Shown here one piece after another: positions 10,536-21,479 of a DNA stretch of 64,000 bases (the stretch's first letter is position 1; every line of letters begins with the position of its first letter). A program made the position numbers and the translations under genes. The notes below the pieces were generated by a model, which was not told the DNA's origin, made no database searches, and saw only the letters and a program-made list of their open reading frames with translations. Location of the stretch: the NCBI GenBank assembly GCA_911728435.2, contig OU452216.1, positions 3,298,342 through 3,362,341 on the forward strand, written 5' to 3'. The DNA comes from Apoderus coryli. Its lineage: Eukaryota > Arthropoda > Insecta > Coleoptera > Attelabidae.

Positions 10536-11599
10536 GTTTAAATTCCACATTAAGACTTCGCCATACCATATGATGTCTATTCGATTATATTTAAGATTAA
10601 TCTGAGAAAATAACACGTTGCCAAAAATTATTTGTTTCATTCATATATTTATTTGCAAACCCTTTTCTTTACGATCATTAACAAAATACTTTTTCCAGTC
10701 ACTGTAGTTCTTTTTATTACTGTCGGTATCCTCTGGCAGGCATGATTTATTATACATCTTATATACGAGGGAGAAATGTATCAAAAAACGCTGCATTCGA
10801 TGCCCTTTTATAATGTAAAAAGGCATGGGAACGTATAGCCCCGGTAGAATCGTTTAATTTATATATTTTACATTAACTTTGGATAAACTATAGCTGGATT
10901 TATAATAAGACCATATACTTGAGATTTGAGCGAATTGTAGACATTAAAATTGCGGAATAATAGCCGGATGCAACGTACATTTAAGATTAAGACAGAAGGA
11001 AAAATAACTAACTACCTATGTTTAAAGAAAAACACGATGTTTACCATGTGAATTGAAACACCATTCACCGTCAAATGAGCATTTTCAGCCTACTGTTTGT
11101 AGGTATATGCACGAAGTATAACTGTTATATGAAGTAAATAACATTTAAAGGACCTTGAGGGTCGTACTTATGCCTTTTACCACAGTTTAGATAAATAATA
11201 ATGTAAACGTGCAGAAAAAATAATGGTATAAACATTTTCATCACGTTTTGATTTGTTTCTCAACAACCGTTAGTGGTTTTAATACCAAAAAAATGTTACA
11301 TGTACATACCTTACGTTGCTCACTACATATTATTATATCTACGCGGGAATAAAGAATTAATTTGTTGTAATTTTTCCTGTTTGATTCTCTCAATCAATTA
11401 ATTAACGTTTAACTTGTTTTGGTACAATTTGCACAAATTCAATGCGATAACTGCGACGTCTTTCATTTGCAGTATATGTTTGTATAAATTTCAAAAAATC
11501 TAGGAGCTCAATTTCTTTTTTAAAATATCTGTTCTCTCAATACACTGCTGAAAATTTTGTTCAAAATCAATACAAAATAACTTTTTTAGTATTGCATCA
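10536..11599. other. Unassigned AT-rich sequence
   Basis: No recognised element. The minus strand has an open stretch of 61 codons (10826-10641: start MPFYIIKGHRMQRF, end YFVNDRKEKGLQINI) that I do not recognise; it could be a remnant exon or chance. The rest shows nothing I can name. Confidence 0.4.
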
Positions 11600-12045
11600 A
11601 TTTTCACAATTTTGACAATATTATACAACATCTGTAAGTCATAAACTATTATCTCGGATGCCTTTTGCTATGTGATAAAAGAATTGATACCTAGAAAAGG
11701 ACCTTTTTCTAGTCGAAAATATTATGTTGTCGATGAGTTAGTCGAAAATATAAATGCATATATTAGAAAGAATAACCAGATGTTTTAGTTACAGGGTGGT
11801 CAATCTTCACTTTCAACATCATCGAAATACCTGCCGATTAAATGTCAGACTATTCTTATATATACATAGGTAGTTGGAGGGTTAGCAAGGTTTCCCATAT
11901 CAAAGAATATATATTAACGGGCTATTATAATATAGGTTTTCATCCAGTTAGCTTTTCTGGAGATTAAAGAGTCATTATATAATCGTATTGTTCCTGACTT
12001 TACAAACGGTAGTGTCTTGTTGATCTTCTGAGAAAACTCCAACAT
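11600..12045 (+). repeat. Dispersed repeat X, copy 1, left part
   Basis: Matches copy 2 (18497-18930) in order: TACAACATCTGTAAGT, AAGATAACCAGATGTTT-type, TAGTTGGAG, TTTTCATCCAGTTAGCTTTTC, TAATCGTATTGTTCCT and TGTCTTGTTGATCTTCTGA. Broken at 12046 by a non-LTR element; the repeat resumes at about 14300. Confidence 0.75.
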
Positions 12046-14115
12046 AATAATAATAATAATAATAATCTCATTATTGTCTAACAGGTATTGCTACCCAATA
12101 ACAAGACAAAATCTTACATTAACAAAAACAATTGCCTAGCATTAGCATACAAAAATACCCAACTTAGAACTAACTTAAAACTAACTGAAAAATAGAAAAA
12201 TACAAAAAAGGAAATACACGCATCAAAACGAAAGAAAATTGAGAGGATTACAAGAACAATTAATAATAACAATAAATAATTAACGCATGAACATAATTCA
12301 TCAAAAGAAATACAAATCAGTAGCCCGCAAACATGTCTCTAAACTTTTCTTAAAAGAATCAAGCGATACATTAAAAAAATCAACGTTTTCATTAATAACT
12401 AATCGGATGCTGTATTTACAAGCCCGAAATAGCGGTGCTTTAGATTCATAATTAGAACGAATCTGTGGCACCCAAAATGAACTAGCGCTTCTAGAGTGAA
12501 CCCTAGGGACACGAAACCATAGCTGCTGAAGCAACCGAGAACATATTGTTGATCAACCTAAAAAGAAAGATCTGAGACGCGAAGATGCGTCTCTCGGCTA
12601 ACGGCCGAAATCCAAACCTTGCCAGTAACAGGCCGTGATCACACCCACGAGGAGGAAAATATCCATCAATTTTAAATGACAAATATTTTAAAAACTTACG
12701 TTGGATACTCTCCAATCTCTGTATATGCACACGGTAGATGGGCAACCAAATGATTGTAGCGATTTCCAAAATAGACACAACAAAGGCTTTTCAGGCAGTC
12801 CATGTTGTTGAATTCTCTGGTCCGTCTAAAAATAAATCCTAACATTCGCAAAGCATTAGCAGAAACTTGCTCAATGTGGTAGTTGAAAGATAAATCACCA
12901 TCCAAGTATACACAAAGTTCTTTGATTCAAGCGCAGCGTTCCATATTTGAATTATCGATGGTGTAGTTTCGCAAAAACGGATCTTGACGTCTTGTAAATG
13001 TCACCGACTTACATTTGTTCAGATTTAGAGAAGTCTATTTAGATCACACCATTCTGAGAGCCGACACAGATCTGTTTGAAGCTGTGCGCAATCGTTCTCA
13101 CAAACAACAGTGCGATACAATTTTAAATCATCCGCAAACAACAAATAATTGCTATTGAAACCAGAGCCACTATCGTTTACGAATATTGCAAAGAGAAGAG
13201 GAGCCAACGTACTGCCCTGCGGAGTTCCACTTGAGGTTGTGAATGAACCTGAACTGAATCCATTGTATTCAACAAATTGTTGCCTTGCTCCCAGATAGGA
13301 CTGAAAAAGAGATATCAGATTACTGTCGAAGCCAATGTCGCACATCTTCTGTTGAATCAGGGAATGATCAATCTTATCGAACGCCTTGGAAAAGTCAGTA
13401 TAGATTGCGTCGACTTGCAAACCTCGACCGACAGCCGGAATTACATCCTGCAGGAAAGTGGTTAGATTGGTCACCGTAGAACGACCCTTAATGAACCCAT
13501 GTTGCTGGTAAAGTAGCCTATGTTTTATTTGTCCAAATAACTTATTGTGCCGAGCAATTTCAAAAACCTTTGTGAAATTAGGAAGAATGGAAATAGGTCG
13601 ATAGTTTTCGATTCTGTTAATATATCCCGATTTATGTATAGGACATATACGAGCTATCTTCCAGTAGTCAGGAAACAAGTTGGACCGCAGGGATAAATTA
13701 AAAATGTAATACAATGGTTCCACAAATGCATAAGCACAATCTTTAACCACCATCGCGGGTAGGTTATCTATACCTGCAGTCATCTACGGTTTTAGACTTT
13801 TCAGAGCACTTAGAATATCTTCCATATCCAAGCTCCCCACATCTACCAGATCATCACTGTTAAAAGTCTCAGCATAGTCCTGGCTTATCGAATCAACATA
13901 GACACTACGAAAATAATTGGCAAATCCGGAAACGATATTTATTGGATCTGATATTTCAGTGCCCTGCTCGTCAAACATAACACCAGGAATACGTGACCTT
14001 TGTTTTTATTCTGAACAGACCTCCAAAGGTGTGCCGGATCGCATCTTATTGAGTGTTGAATGCGATTTATATATAGTCTGTATGCTTGCTCGATTTCTAT
14101 CTTTATCCCTTGATC
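12046..14115 (-). pseudogene. Non-LTR retrotransposon (Jockey/CR1 group) inside repeat X
   Basis: Minus strand, 3' tail (ATT)n seen as AATAATAATAAT at 12046-12066. From the 5' side: a pre-RT stretch ending DILSALKSLKP (to 13784), then TAGIDNLPAMVV, NYRPISILPNFTKVFE, HGFIKGRST, IYTDFSKAFDKIDH, TPQGSTLAPLLFAIFVND and LFADDLKLYR (13783-13025), then frameshifted C-terminal blocks with LESIQRKFLKYLSF (about 12720-12670) and SLETCLRATDLYFF (end at 12301). At least three frameshifts and a stop between the first two pieces. Endonuclease absent. Confidence 0.88.
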
Positions 14116-14299
14116 TTAATAACCTGAACTTCCACATCCACAATCATCACAGTCGATATAAAAATGTATTTTATTTCTATTTCGTAAACTACTCACCCTG
14201 TAGTTTCATTTTACAAGGGTGTATTTTAAAAATACCTTCTTTCTTATTGGCTATGTTCAGTCTATAGTACCTACTTCTCATTTTTATGAAGCAATTTGG

Positions 14300-14800
14300 A
14301 AATACAACCGGACTTTCCAAATTAGATTCGTTTTAGCTTTGGTCTGGTCTAGAGGTACCAATTGTTTAAAGTTAATTAAATATTTTAATTTGTTTTTTTA
14401 CACAGTTGAAGAATTATTTTCTAGTTTTTGTTTTCAAGTATACCAGTATAAAGATTAAGTCCATTTCATTTTTATTGTGCAATAGTGAATGTCTCTAAAG
14501 TTTCTTAATAGTAATCAACGTAAAGTTTCCGTAAGTTTTTGTTATTCTTTTTAATTGAAGGCCTTTTTGTTTTCCAAGTCAGTTTTTATAAAGCTTAAAG
14601 TTATTTCTTTCTTTTAGTAATTGAAATATATTCAGTTTTCAATTGTAATTAAAAGTTTCGTATGGGAATTAATATAATTATTCGTAATAATATTAATTTA
14701 CCTATTTTAAATTGTACATTAATGAATAAGATTTTCTTTTAAATTTTCATTAAAATTTTTGCTATACTCATTATTTGAGCCTTATTGTACATTTTCTTTT
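14300..14800 (+). repeat. Dispersed repeat X, copy 1, right part
   Basis: Continues copy 1 after the non-LTR insertion. Shared with copies 2 and 4: TTTTAGCTTTGGT-type, TTTTAATTGAAGGCCTTTTTG, TTCAATTGTAATTAAA, TTTCGTATGGGAATTAATAT and GTACATTAATGA. About 150 bp between 14115 and 14300 is not clearly alignable. Plus-strand open stretches here are not genes. Confidence 0.65.
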
Positions 14801-15253
14801 TAAAAATCATTAAGAAAACAGAAAAACTTTTTGTTATTATAATGGGTTCGCTAATCTTTCAGCAATGCCGCTTAAAAAAAAAAATTGTAGATTCCGAGCA
14901 TTTACCATACATAATTTTTATTCAGTTGCTCTCCTAACGCCACTGGACGTATAGTGTCGCAAACGAATCTGTAACAGCGCGGTGGCGGTAAGGGGAATGG
15001 AGTAGTCATAAATTCAATATTGCTCGATATTCCAAGAGAGGAGGGCAAGAAATATTCACACAGTTTCCACCAATTGCGAATCGGACATCCCTATAGCGCC
15101 AAAACGTGCGAGGATCAACACAAACTTTCGTTGAGGCGGCGTCTTCAACCCCATATGTTGTGGTGTTACCGGTTTTTCAGAAGCCCATAATATCTTTGGA
15201 GAAATGTGTCTCTATTTTAATATTCAGTAGAAAAAATATTAGTTATTACAAGT
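14801..15253. other. Unassigned sequence
   Basis: No recognised gene. 14935-15160 is less AT-rich than its surroundings and may be an old element end, but I see no diagnostic motif. Confidence 0.35.
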
Positions 15254-15970
15254 GACGGCTCGTCAGGACAGGCAGTGCCTGCTCAGATTTGAATTCAGGG
15301 ATGTGAAAACTGCTCTAATTTTAGTTATTTGTTATATGAATCTCATATCTCACTACTACTACCGCACCGTCACCCTGTGATTAAAGAGTTTGAGTTCCTA
15401 TTAGGCGCATCAATGAGACGCCACTGCTCACAACAACAATATAGCAGTAATAATGTCATACCCATCCCGCATGTAGTTTAGAATGAACTGTATAACTCTA
15501 CTGTTAACCTCCAACCGTTCAGTCTAAACTAAACGCAGGCACCTAGCCAACTGCCTGCTTCCTATTAATATACACGCATATTATTGCATATAAGATTATA
15601 TTGGAGAATTTACAAAAATTCCCTAACAGCAGGAAATAAAATGTAGGGTTTATAAGTTTTCATACTAAATCAGATTTATCAAAAAAGTATGAATTTTAAA
15701 GGGGTTTTTGTAAAATAATAGACAATAGACAGGTATTTTTATTGTTGCTTTATAGGATAGGTACCTAGGTATTTTATTTGTTTAGTGTTATAAATATGTC
15801 TCATTAATTTCTATAGAAGTATACTAGTGTAAGAAAATCTCAAAAACAACCAAATCAAACTGAAATCTATTAATTTTCGTTAATATGGAACATATTTAAA
15901 CGCAACTACAATAGTAATATTAAATCCAAGCAGGCACGGTTGCTCTATTTTAATAGACTAGAAAATGAAC

Positions 15971-15986
15971 TAAGAGTAATATATTC
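15971..15986. repeat. Target-site duplication of PLE foldback A, left copy
   Basis: TAAGAGTAATATATTC here and at 17153-17168, 16 of 16 bases identical. Confidence 0.9.
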
Positions 15987-16096
15987 GAAAGAAGTAGTCC
16001 ATATCGAAGTCGAGTAGAATAATTAAATATTCTTGAAATAAAAGTCGACCTCCACACAATAAATTTTAATAAATATCTCCAACAAATTACATTTGT

Positions 16097-16143
16097 CACC
16101 ATACATGTTTCGCAGCACCGGGCTGCATCATCAGTGGTTATAA
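16097..16143 (-). ncRNA. Hammerhead ribozyme motif (PLE foldback A, left arm)
   Basis: Minus strand: stem I ACCA/TGGT, CTGATGA, one extra T, stem II GCAGC-loop-GCTGC, GAAAC, then ACATGT and an A at the cleavage position (GUA). Stem III is only AC/GU around two bases; being palindromic, it could instead form between two molecules. Core residues all match. The unpaired T after the core is unusual, so activity is uncertain. Confidence 0.8.
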
Positions 16144-17036
16144 GAGATTCTTACGAAAAGCTATGTTATTTATTTAGTTAGTACTTATTATTTATGGGAA
16201 ATTTATTTATTTATGAACTCTAGAAATAAGAATGTATATATTCTCAACTTTTAAACTTACCATTGTGTGAAAAATTTTTAATAATTATTTAGTCATAAAA
16301 AATTGTTAAATTAAGTGTGATACATGTTATTGCATTAAAATTAAAAATCAAAACTTACATCATTTCTAATGTAAGTCTTTTTTTATTACTTTTTTCTTTT
16401 TGTAAATCATTGAAGTTAAATTCTTTGTCGATAATATTATACTTGATTGATTGCGCTTTCACACAGCAATGGCGTTTCAAAATTCTCAGAAAATAGATTT
16501 TGTATATGTAGGATAGATGTAATTTTGATGTTGTATTTTAGAATTCTAGAATAGATGTCACCACAATATCATTGTTAATATATTTATTAGAATTCGAAAA
16601 TACAACATCAAAATTACATCTATCTATCCTACATATACAAAATCTATTTTTTGAGAATTTTGAAACGCCATTGCTGTGAGAAAGTCCAATCAATCAAGTA
16701 TAATATTATCGACAAAGAATTTAACTTCAATGATTTACAAAAAGAAAAAAGTAATAAAAAAAGACTTAAGTACGGTAGAAATGATGTAAGTTTTGATTTT
16801 TAATTGTAATGCATTAACATGTATCACACTTAATTTAACAATTTTTTATGACTTAAATTTTTATGACTAAATAATTATTAAAATTTTTTCACACAATGGT
16901 AAGTTTAAAAGTTGAGATCATTTTAATACAATTGCAAATAATATATACATTCTTATTTCTAGAATTCATAAATAAATTTCCCATAAATAATAAGTACTAA
17001 CTAAATAAATAGCATAGCTTTTCGTAAGAATCTCTT

Positions 17037-17082
17037 ATAACCACTGATGATGCAGCCCGGTGCTGCGAAACATGTATGGTGA
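17037..17082 (+). ncRNA. Hammerhead ribozyme motif (PLE foldback A, right arm)
   Basis: Mirror copy of the motif at 16097-16143, identical in core and stems: CTGATGA at 17043-17049, stem II GCAGC/GCTGC, GAAAC at 17067-17071, ACATGTA then TGGT. Transcription through both arms would put the two motifs in opposite sense. Confidence 0.8.
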
Positions 17083-17152
17083 CAAATGTAGTTTGTTGGA
17101 GATATTTATTAAAATTTATTGTGTGGAGGTCGACTTTTATTTCAAGAATATT

Positions 17153-17168
17153 TAAGAGTAATATATTC
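17153..17168. repeat. Target-site duplication of PLE foldback A, right copy
   Basis: Second copy of the 16-bp target of 15971-15986. Confidence 0.9.
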
Positions 17169-17627
17169 CAATGTTGAAAAATTGCTCCAAATTATCTGAT
17201 GTTTTACAGTTTTTTGTTCATAATAATTTAGTTATTGCTTTGCCAGAAATTTTTAGATTATGTAATTTAATACTTTGTAATCCAGTTGCTTCTGCGCCCT
17301 TGGAAAGAAGCTTTTCGTGTTTAAAACGAATAAAAACTAGTTAATATATAAGTATAAGAAAATGTAAAACGCATAGCTTAAGGCGATACATTTTTAAACA
17401 AAAAAAAAAAACAAACAAAATATTAAAATAAAAACAAAAAATATATAAAAATAAAAAAAACAAAAAAAAATAAAGATTTACCTTACGAAACCCGTATTTT
17501 TTTTTTACCTTGATAATTTTCTACCTTTCATCTAATGCGCTTGACCTTGACAATCTAAAAGATTACTTCATAAATTTTTTTATATTAGTGCCTGCCTAAT
17601 TAAATTACTCACAAGCCGCCACTGGCA

Positions 17628-17828
17628 CATACCTTAAACTATTTTTAAAGATAATTTCCGTCAATATTGTTCGTTTCATTTTAATTTTTCCAAATAACTT
17701 TACTAGGCCGAGAAACAAGCATTGTATGGAATTAAATAAGTACATAAAATAGCAATTTTTGGGAGCGCATGAGAAAAAGGTCCTTTTTTTTCAAATGACC
17801 TCCTCTAGTTTTGTAATAAGACACCAGG
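17628..17828. other. Unassigned sequence between hAT remnant and repeat X
   Basis: No gene or recognised repeat seen. Confidence 0.4.
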
Positions 17829-17975
17829 CCACTGGTATTATGTATACTAGTTGGGTGATTTTATAGATATTTTCTATTAGTTTGGCAAATATAATATTTT
17901 TGTAATAGGAAATAAAACGTTAAACTCTACGAAATAAATTTAATACATCACACTTAATGTGTTAGGTCGATTAAA

Positions 17976-18021
17976 GTACCAAACATGTTTCGAAGCTCAC
18001 TAGCTTCATCATCAGTGGTAG
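17976..18021 (-). ncRNA. Hammerhead ribozyme motif (PLE foldback B, left arm)
   Basis: Minus strand: stem I TACCA/TGGTA, CTGATGA, extra T, perfect stem II GAAGCT/AGCTTC with AGTG loop, GAAAC, ACATGT, T at the cleavage position (GUU). Core intact. Confidence 0.8.
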
Positions 18022-18319
18022 AATTTGTAGAGAAATTGTATTTTGAAAGTATTACATCATTAGAAGCAAAACTAAGAGTAATGTGTCGAAGTCACCTCGA
18101 GGAAAAAATTTGTTAAATTAATACTAATGAGATTAAAATTATGTTACTACATATTGTTGCTTTTCTTTTTCGTAATCATATTCACTATTGAATTTTATAA
18201 AAAACTTTTAATTTAATGTGGTTGTTTCTACGCAGCAACTAATATTTTGTTTAGCCAAAATTATTAAAGTTTTGCTTCTAATGATGTAATACTTTCAAAA
18301 TACAATTTCTCTACAAATT

Positions 18320-18365
18320 CTACCACTGATGATGAACCTAGTGAGCTTCGAAACATGTTTGGTAC
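18320..18365 (+). ncRNA. Hammerhead ribozyme motif (PLE foldback B, right arm)
   Basis: As in the left arm, but stem II reads GAACCT against AGCTTC, so one base pair is lost. CTGATGA and GAAAC are intact. Confidence 0.75.
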
Positions 18366-19548
18366 TTTAATCGACCTAACACATTAAGTGTGATGTATTA
18401 AATTTATTTCGTGGAGTTTGACGTTTTATTTCCTATTACAATACAATCACTCCACTTCAGAATGGACTACTTCTTTAAAATATAATATTTTTGTAAATAT
18501 CATACAACATCTGTAAGTAATAAATTTATTATCTTGGGCTTTTAACAAATGTTCCTAAAAGAATTGTTACCTAAAAGAACGACATTTTTCTAATCGGAAA
18601 GATTGAGTTTGTTTATGAGTTAGTCCAAAGATAAACGCATATATTAGAAAAGATAACCAGATGTTTCAGTTATAGGATGGTCAAAACATTCAACATTCTC
18701 AAAACGCCTTCATGTAAATTAAATGTCAGACTTTTAATATTATATACAGAAGCGAGTAGTTGGAGAGTATCACGGTGTCCCATAACAAAGAATAAATATA
18801 AAGGGCGCCGAAAATATGAACATGGGTTTTCATCCAGTTAGCTTTTCCGGAGATTAAGAAGTCATTTTATAATCGTATTGTTCCTCACTGTACAAACAAT
18901 AGTGTCTTGTTGATCTTCTGAAAAATCTCCAAAATAGGACAACTTAACAATTAACAATCGGATTTTCGAGTTTAGATGCGTTTTAGCCTTGGTAGAGTCT
19001 AGATGTGATTTCTAATTGTATAAAGTTCCTTAATAATAATCGAAGGTCAAGTTCTTTTAATTGAAGGCCTTTTTGTTTCCAATCAATTTTTATAAAGATT
19101 AAAGTTGTGTATTTTAGTAATTGAAATAAATTCAGTTTCAATTGTAATTAAAGTTTCGTATAGGAATTAATATAAGTATTCGTAATTATATTAATTTTCC
19201 TATTTTTAAGTTGTACATTAATGACTAAGATTTTCTTCTAAATTTTCATTATCGTTTAATTGTTTTATCCTTTTTTTTTATTTATACATGTTTATTTCTT
19301 TGTTGTTATTAATTTTCTTTATTAGTATTAATTATTAAATTAGTTGTTTTGAGGCCAAACTTATGCGTTTTATTTCTAATAAAGTTTTCGTTATGTTGTT
19401 GACAGAAGGGTCATTTAATTATTGTTTTCTTTTTAAATAAAGTGGGTGACCGGCAGAGATCCAGAATTAAAAAAGGTGAGTAATTTTATATTACTTTAAC
19501 ACAGATTACTAAAGTTGATATTCTTTGGTTGTTCTTCTTTAATTGAAA

Positions 19549-19626
19549 CCGCTCGCAGAGCTTGATTCGAACCCGTAACAATTTGAATAGCATATTGGGA
19601 TTCATTCTCGACTGAGCTATAAAATT
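19549..19626 (-). other. tRNA-like segment with pol III A and B boxes at the end of repeat X
   Basis: Minus strand: TAGCTCAGTCGAG fits the A box and GGGTTCGAATC fits the B box, with start-to-start spacing of about 45 bases, as in tRNA genes. The acceptor stem does not pair well and the anticodon arm is irregular, so this is not a functional tRNA gene. It looks like the head of a tRNA-derived SINE. Repeat X copy 4 keeps the B-box half at about 45490-45515. Confidence 0.65.
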
Positions 19627-19650
19627 AGTATTCTTTCTGAATGTAAATAA

Positions 19651-20207
19651 TACCCGCTAATTCAAAATGGTTACAGTTTGGACCATCACTTTGAGACACC
19701 CTGTACACATAATATAATTTACCTTCATACATATCAAATACACTGAACACACCTTACTGAGTATAAATTTACATTATAATATATTATTATCAATAAAGAG
19801 TAAAAGAAAAAGAAGAAAAATGTATTATGAAGAAATACGAAAATAATATAATAAGATAGCCATTGAGGTATTGAGCAAGAGCGTGAAAATTAATTATGTA
19901 AGCGGACGCACAGAACACATATATTCCAAGATTAATCAGAATTAATTAGTATGAATTAACTTGCAGATTCTCGCGTATAGAAACAAATTATATGTTAATG
20001 CAGGGGAAATATGATGCTGTTTTAATAATTACATCATAATAATACAAAGTGGATTACATTGTAGGTCAATCAATTCATGCCACGTAAATTTCTGAAAGTT
20101 TTAGTGAAGAAAATATGAGCCGATGAGTTACAAACTTCCATGCACCAAATGGCTTTCAATGCCAAAGAAAACCTCAGTATTTTGTAACCATTTTGAATTA
20201 GCGGGTA
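19651..20207. mobile_element. MITE with perfect 24-bp terminal inverted repeats
   Basis: TACCCGCTAATTCAAAATGGTTAC at 19651-19674 is exactly inverted at 20184-20207. The 557-bp element has no reading frame. The outermost TA of each repeat may be the target duplication, as in Tc1/mariner-type elements. Confidence 0.8.
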
Positions 20208-20209
20208 TA

Positions 20210-21140
20210 AATAATTCTTTATTTAGTATAAAAATACTATTACATGACAATACATGAAAATCCCATTAACAAGATGCAATTTGTATTTTTAAACTCATTT
20301 AAACTAGCAATGCTTCGAATATTCAAAGGCAGTGAGTTGAAAAGTCTAAGACCCTCATTAAAAACCGAATGGCACAAAAAATCTTTATCAGTAAATGAAA
20401 TATGAAATGCATCATTTGATCTAAGGTATCGTTGATGAAGTTCACCTTGTTTCTTCAAAAACTCTTTCAAATATTTTGGAGTATTCATCCTAATTATTTT
20501 ATATATAAAAACTAAAGTTGCCTTTTCAACACACTGCCGAACAGGAAACCAACCCAAAGCACTTAACATATATTGTATTGGAGTATAAATGTTACAATTT
20601 AATATTATTGTCATACATTTATTTTGCAGAATTTGCAACCTATTAATATCCTCTTTGGTACATGAAAGAAGCAGCGTTGAACAAAATTCGAAATGTGGCA
20701 ATATTATTGTATTATAAATCAAAATTTTGGAAGAATATGACAATGCACTTAAAATACGACGTAGAAACCCTATTTTCTTCCCTATTTTACGGCATATAAA
20801 GTCAATATGTTGATGAAACTGCAACTAATAGTCAAGATACACACCCAGATATCTCATATCAGAAACTTTTTCTACAATGCACTTGTCTATAATGATATTA
20901 TGATTTTCATTGGAAAATTTAACACATTGTAATTTAGAACCAAAAACCATATACTTGGTCTTATCCTTATTCAATTTCAGTTTATTGTAACATAACCATT
21001 TATAAAAAAATGCTTAATTCGTCATTTAAAACATTTACTACTTCCGACTGAATTGTACCAGAGACCGAAATCAGCGTATCATTAGCATACAAATTTACAA
21101 AAGACCTCTTCAAAAACAAATGTACATCGTTAACATATAT
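20210..21140 (-). pseudogene. Non-LTR retrotransposon C-terminal fragment
   Basis: Minus strand. From the 5' side (21140): a fragment with NLYANDTLISVSGT, where the catalytic YADD has become YAND; a frameshift; LKLNKDKTKYMVFGSKLQ; VSDMRYLGVYLDY and a stop; then a 194-codon frame (20824-20240) with ILIYNTIILPHFEFCSTLLL and the C-terminal domain ending SLPLNIRSIASLNEFK. Truncated at the RT active site. Abuts repeat X copy 3. Confidence 0.82.
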
Positions 21141-21400
21141 TAAGAAGATGTCCTATGTTGGAGATTTTTCAGAAGATCAACAAGACACTACTGTTGGTAA
21201 AGTTAGGAACAATACGATTATATAATGACTTCTTAATCTCCGGAAAAGCTAACTGGATGAAAACCCATGTTCATATTTTCGGCGCCCTTTATATTTATTC
21301 TTTGTTATGGGAAACCTTGTTAACTCCCCAACTACTAGCTTCTGTATATAATAATAAAAGTCCTACATTTAATTTACATGAAGGCGTTTCGATGTTCAAA
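21141..21400 (-). repeat. Dispersed repeat X, copy 3, inner part (inverted)
   Basis: Reverse complement of 18670-18930: GATCTTCTGAAAAATCTCC, AACAATACGATTATA-type, GCTAACTGGATGAAAACCCA and CATGAAGGCGTTTCG. It diverges after about 21400. Open stretches here are not genes. Confidence 0.8.
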
Positions 21401-21479
21401 AGTGAGACCACACTGTATTTAAAACATGTCATTCTTCGAACAAGAAAACACGGTCCATCTGTTTCTAAAAGTTGAACAA

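Larger units (their letters stand above)
15987..17152. mobile_element. Foldback A: non-autonomous PLE made of two inverted terminal repeats
   Basis: Almost the whole element is an inverted repeat: left arm about 16020-16547, right arm about 16588-17152, loop of about 40 bp. The left side has an extra tail starting AAAGAAGTAGTCCAT, which the right lacks. Each arm carries a hammerhead motif near its outer end. No coding sequence. Terminal repeats with hammerheads, a short asymmetric tail and a 16-bp target duplication match Penelope-like elements, which are known to carry hammerheads in their pLTRs. A truncated relative lies at 59861-59985. Confidence 0.85.
15939..17343 (+). pseudogene. hAT transposase C-terminal (dimerisation) domain, interrupted
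   Basis: Reading 15939-15986, skipping the foldback, then 17169-17343: RLENELRVIYSNVEKLLQII, a stop and a frameshift, then LVIALPEIFRLCNLIL and NPVASAPLERSFSCLKRIKT ending in TAA. The ERSFS-LKRIKT block is the classical hAT C-terminal signature also found in zinc-finger MYM type 1-like proteins. The foldback's target duplication (TAAGAGTAATATATTC) lies within the LRVIYS codons. Only the C-terminal fragment is recognisable. Confidence 0.8.
15254..17627 (+). mobile_element. hAT-type DNA transposon remnant, split by a foldback PLE
   Basis: Ends resemble hAT/ZMYM1-type termini: AGTGACGGCTCGT at about 15255 and, inverted, ACAAGCCGCCACT at about 17612-17625. The plus strand between encodes a hAT C-terminal dimerisation domain in two pieces (15939-15986 and 17169-17343) separated by a 1.17-kb foldback. 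An 8-bp duplication could not be confirmed. Confidence 0.65.
17906..18477. mobile_element. Foldback B: non-autonomous PLE with inverted arms
   Basis: 572 bp flanked by a perfect 19-bp duplication (17887-17905 and 18478-18496). Arms about 17906-18076 and 18268-18440 are inverted copies with hammerhead motifs. A right-hand tail (18441-18477), read in reverse, begins AAAGAAGTAGTCCAT, the same tail as in foldback A, although the arms differ in sequence. Thus A and B are related PLE families sharing the tail. Confidence 0.85.
17829..19640 (+). repeat. Dispersed repeat X, copy 2, the most complete, split by foldback B
   Basis: Left part 17829-17905, interrupted by foldback B (17906-18477), right part from 18478 to about 19640. 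Copy 3 (23145-23245, inverted) shows the junction region uninterrupted, so it is an empty site for foldback B. X has no reading frame. It contains GGTGACCGGCAGAGATCCAG at about 19445, a splice-donor-like AAAGGTGAGTAA at about 19471, and ends with a tRNA-like segment. It could be a degenerate LTR or a composite SINE-like repeat; I cannot class it. Confidence 0.7.

Noticed and set aside
10641..10826. Small host gene
   Set aside because: A 61-codon frame with no recognisable family or clear splice sites; kept only as a remark.
19549..19626. Functional tRNA gene on the minus strand
   Set aside because: A and B boxes fit, but acceptor stem and anticodon arm do not pair; recorded as tRNA-like only.
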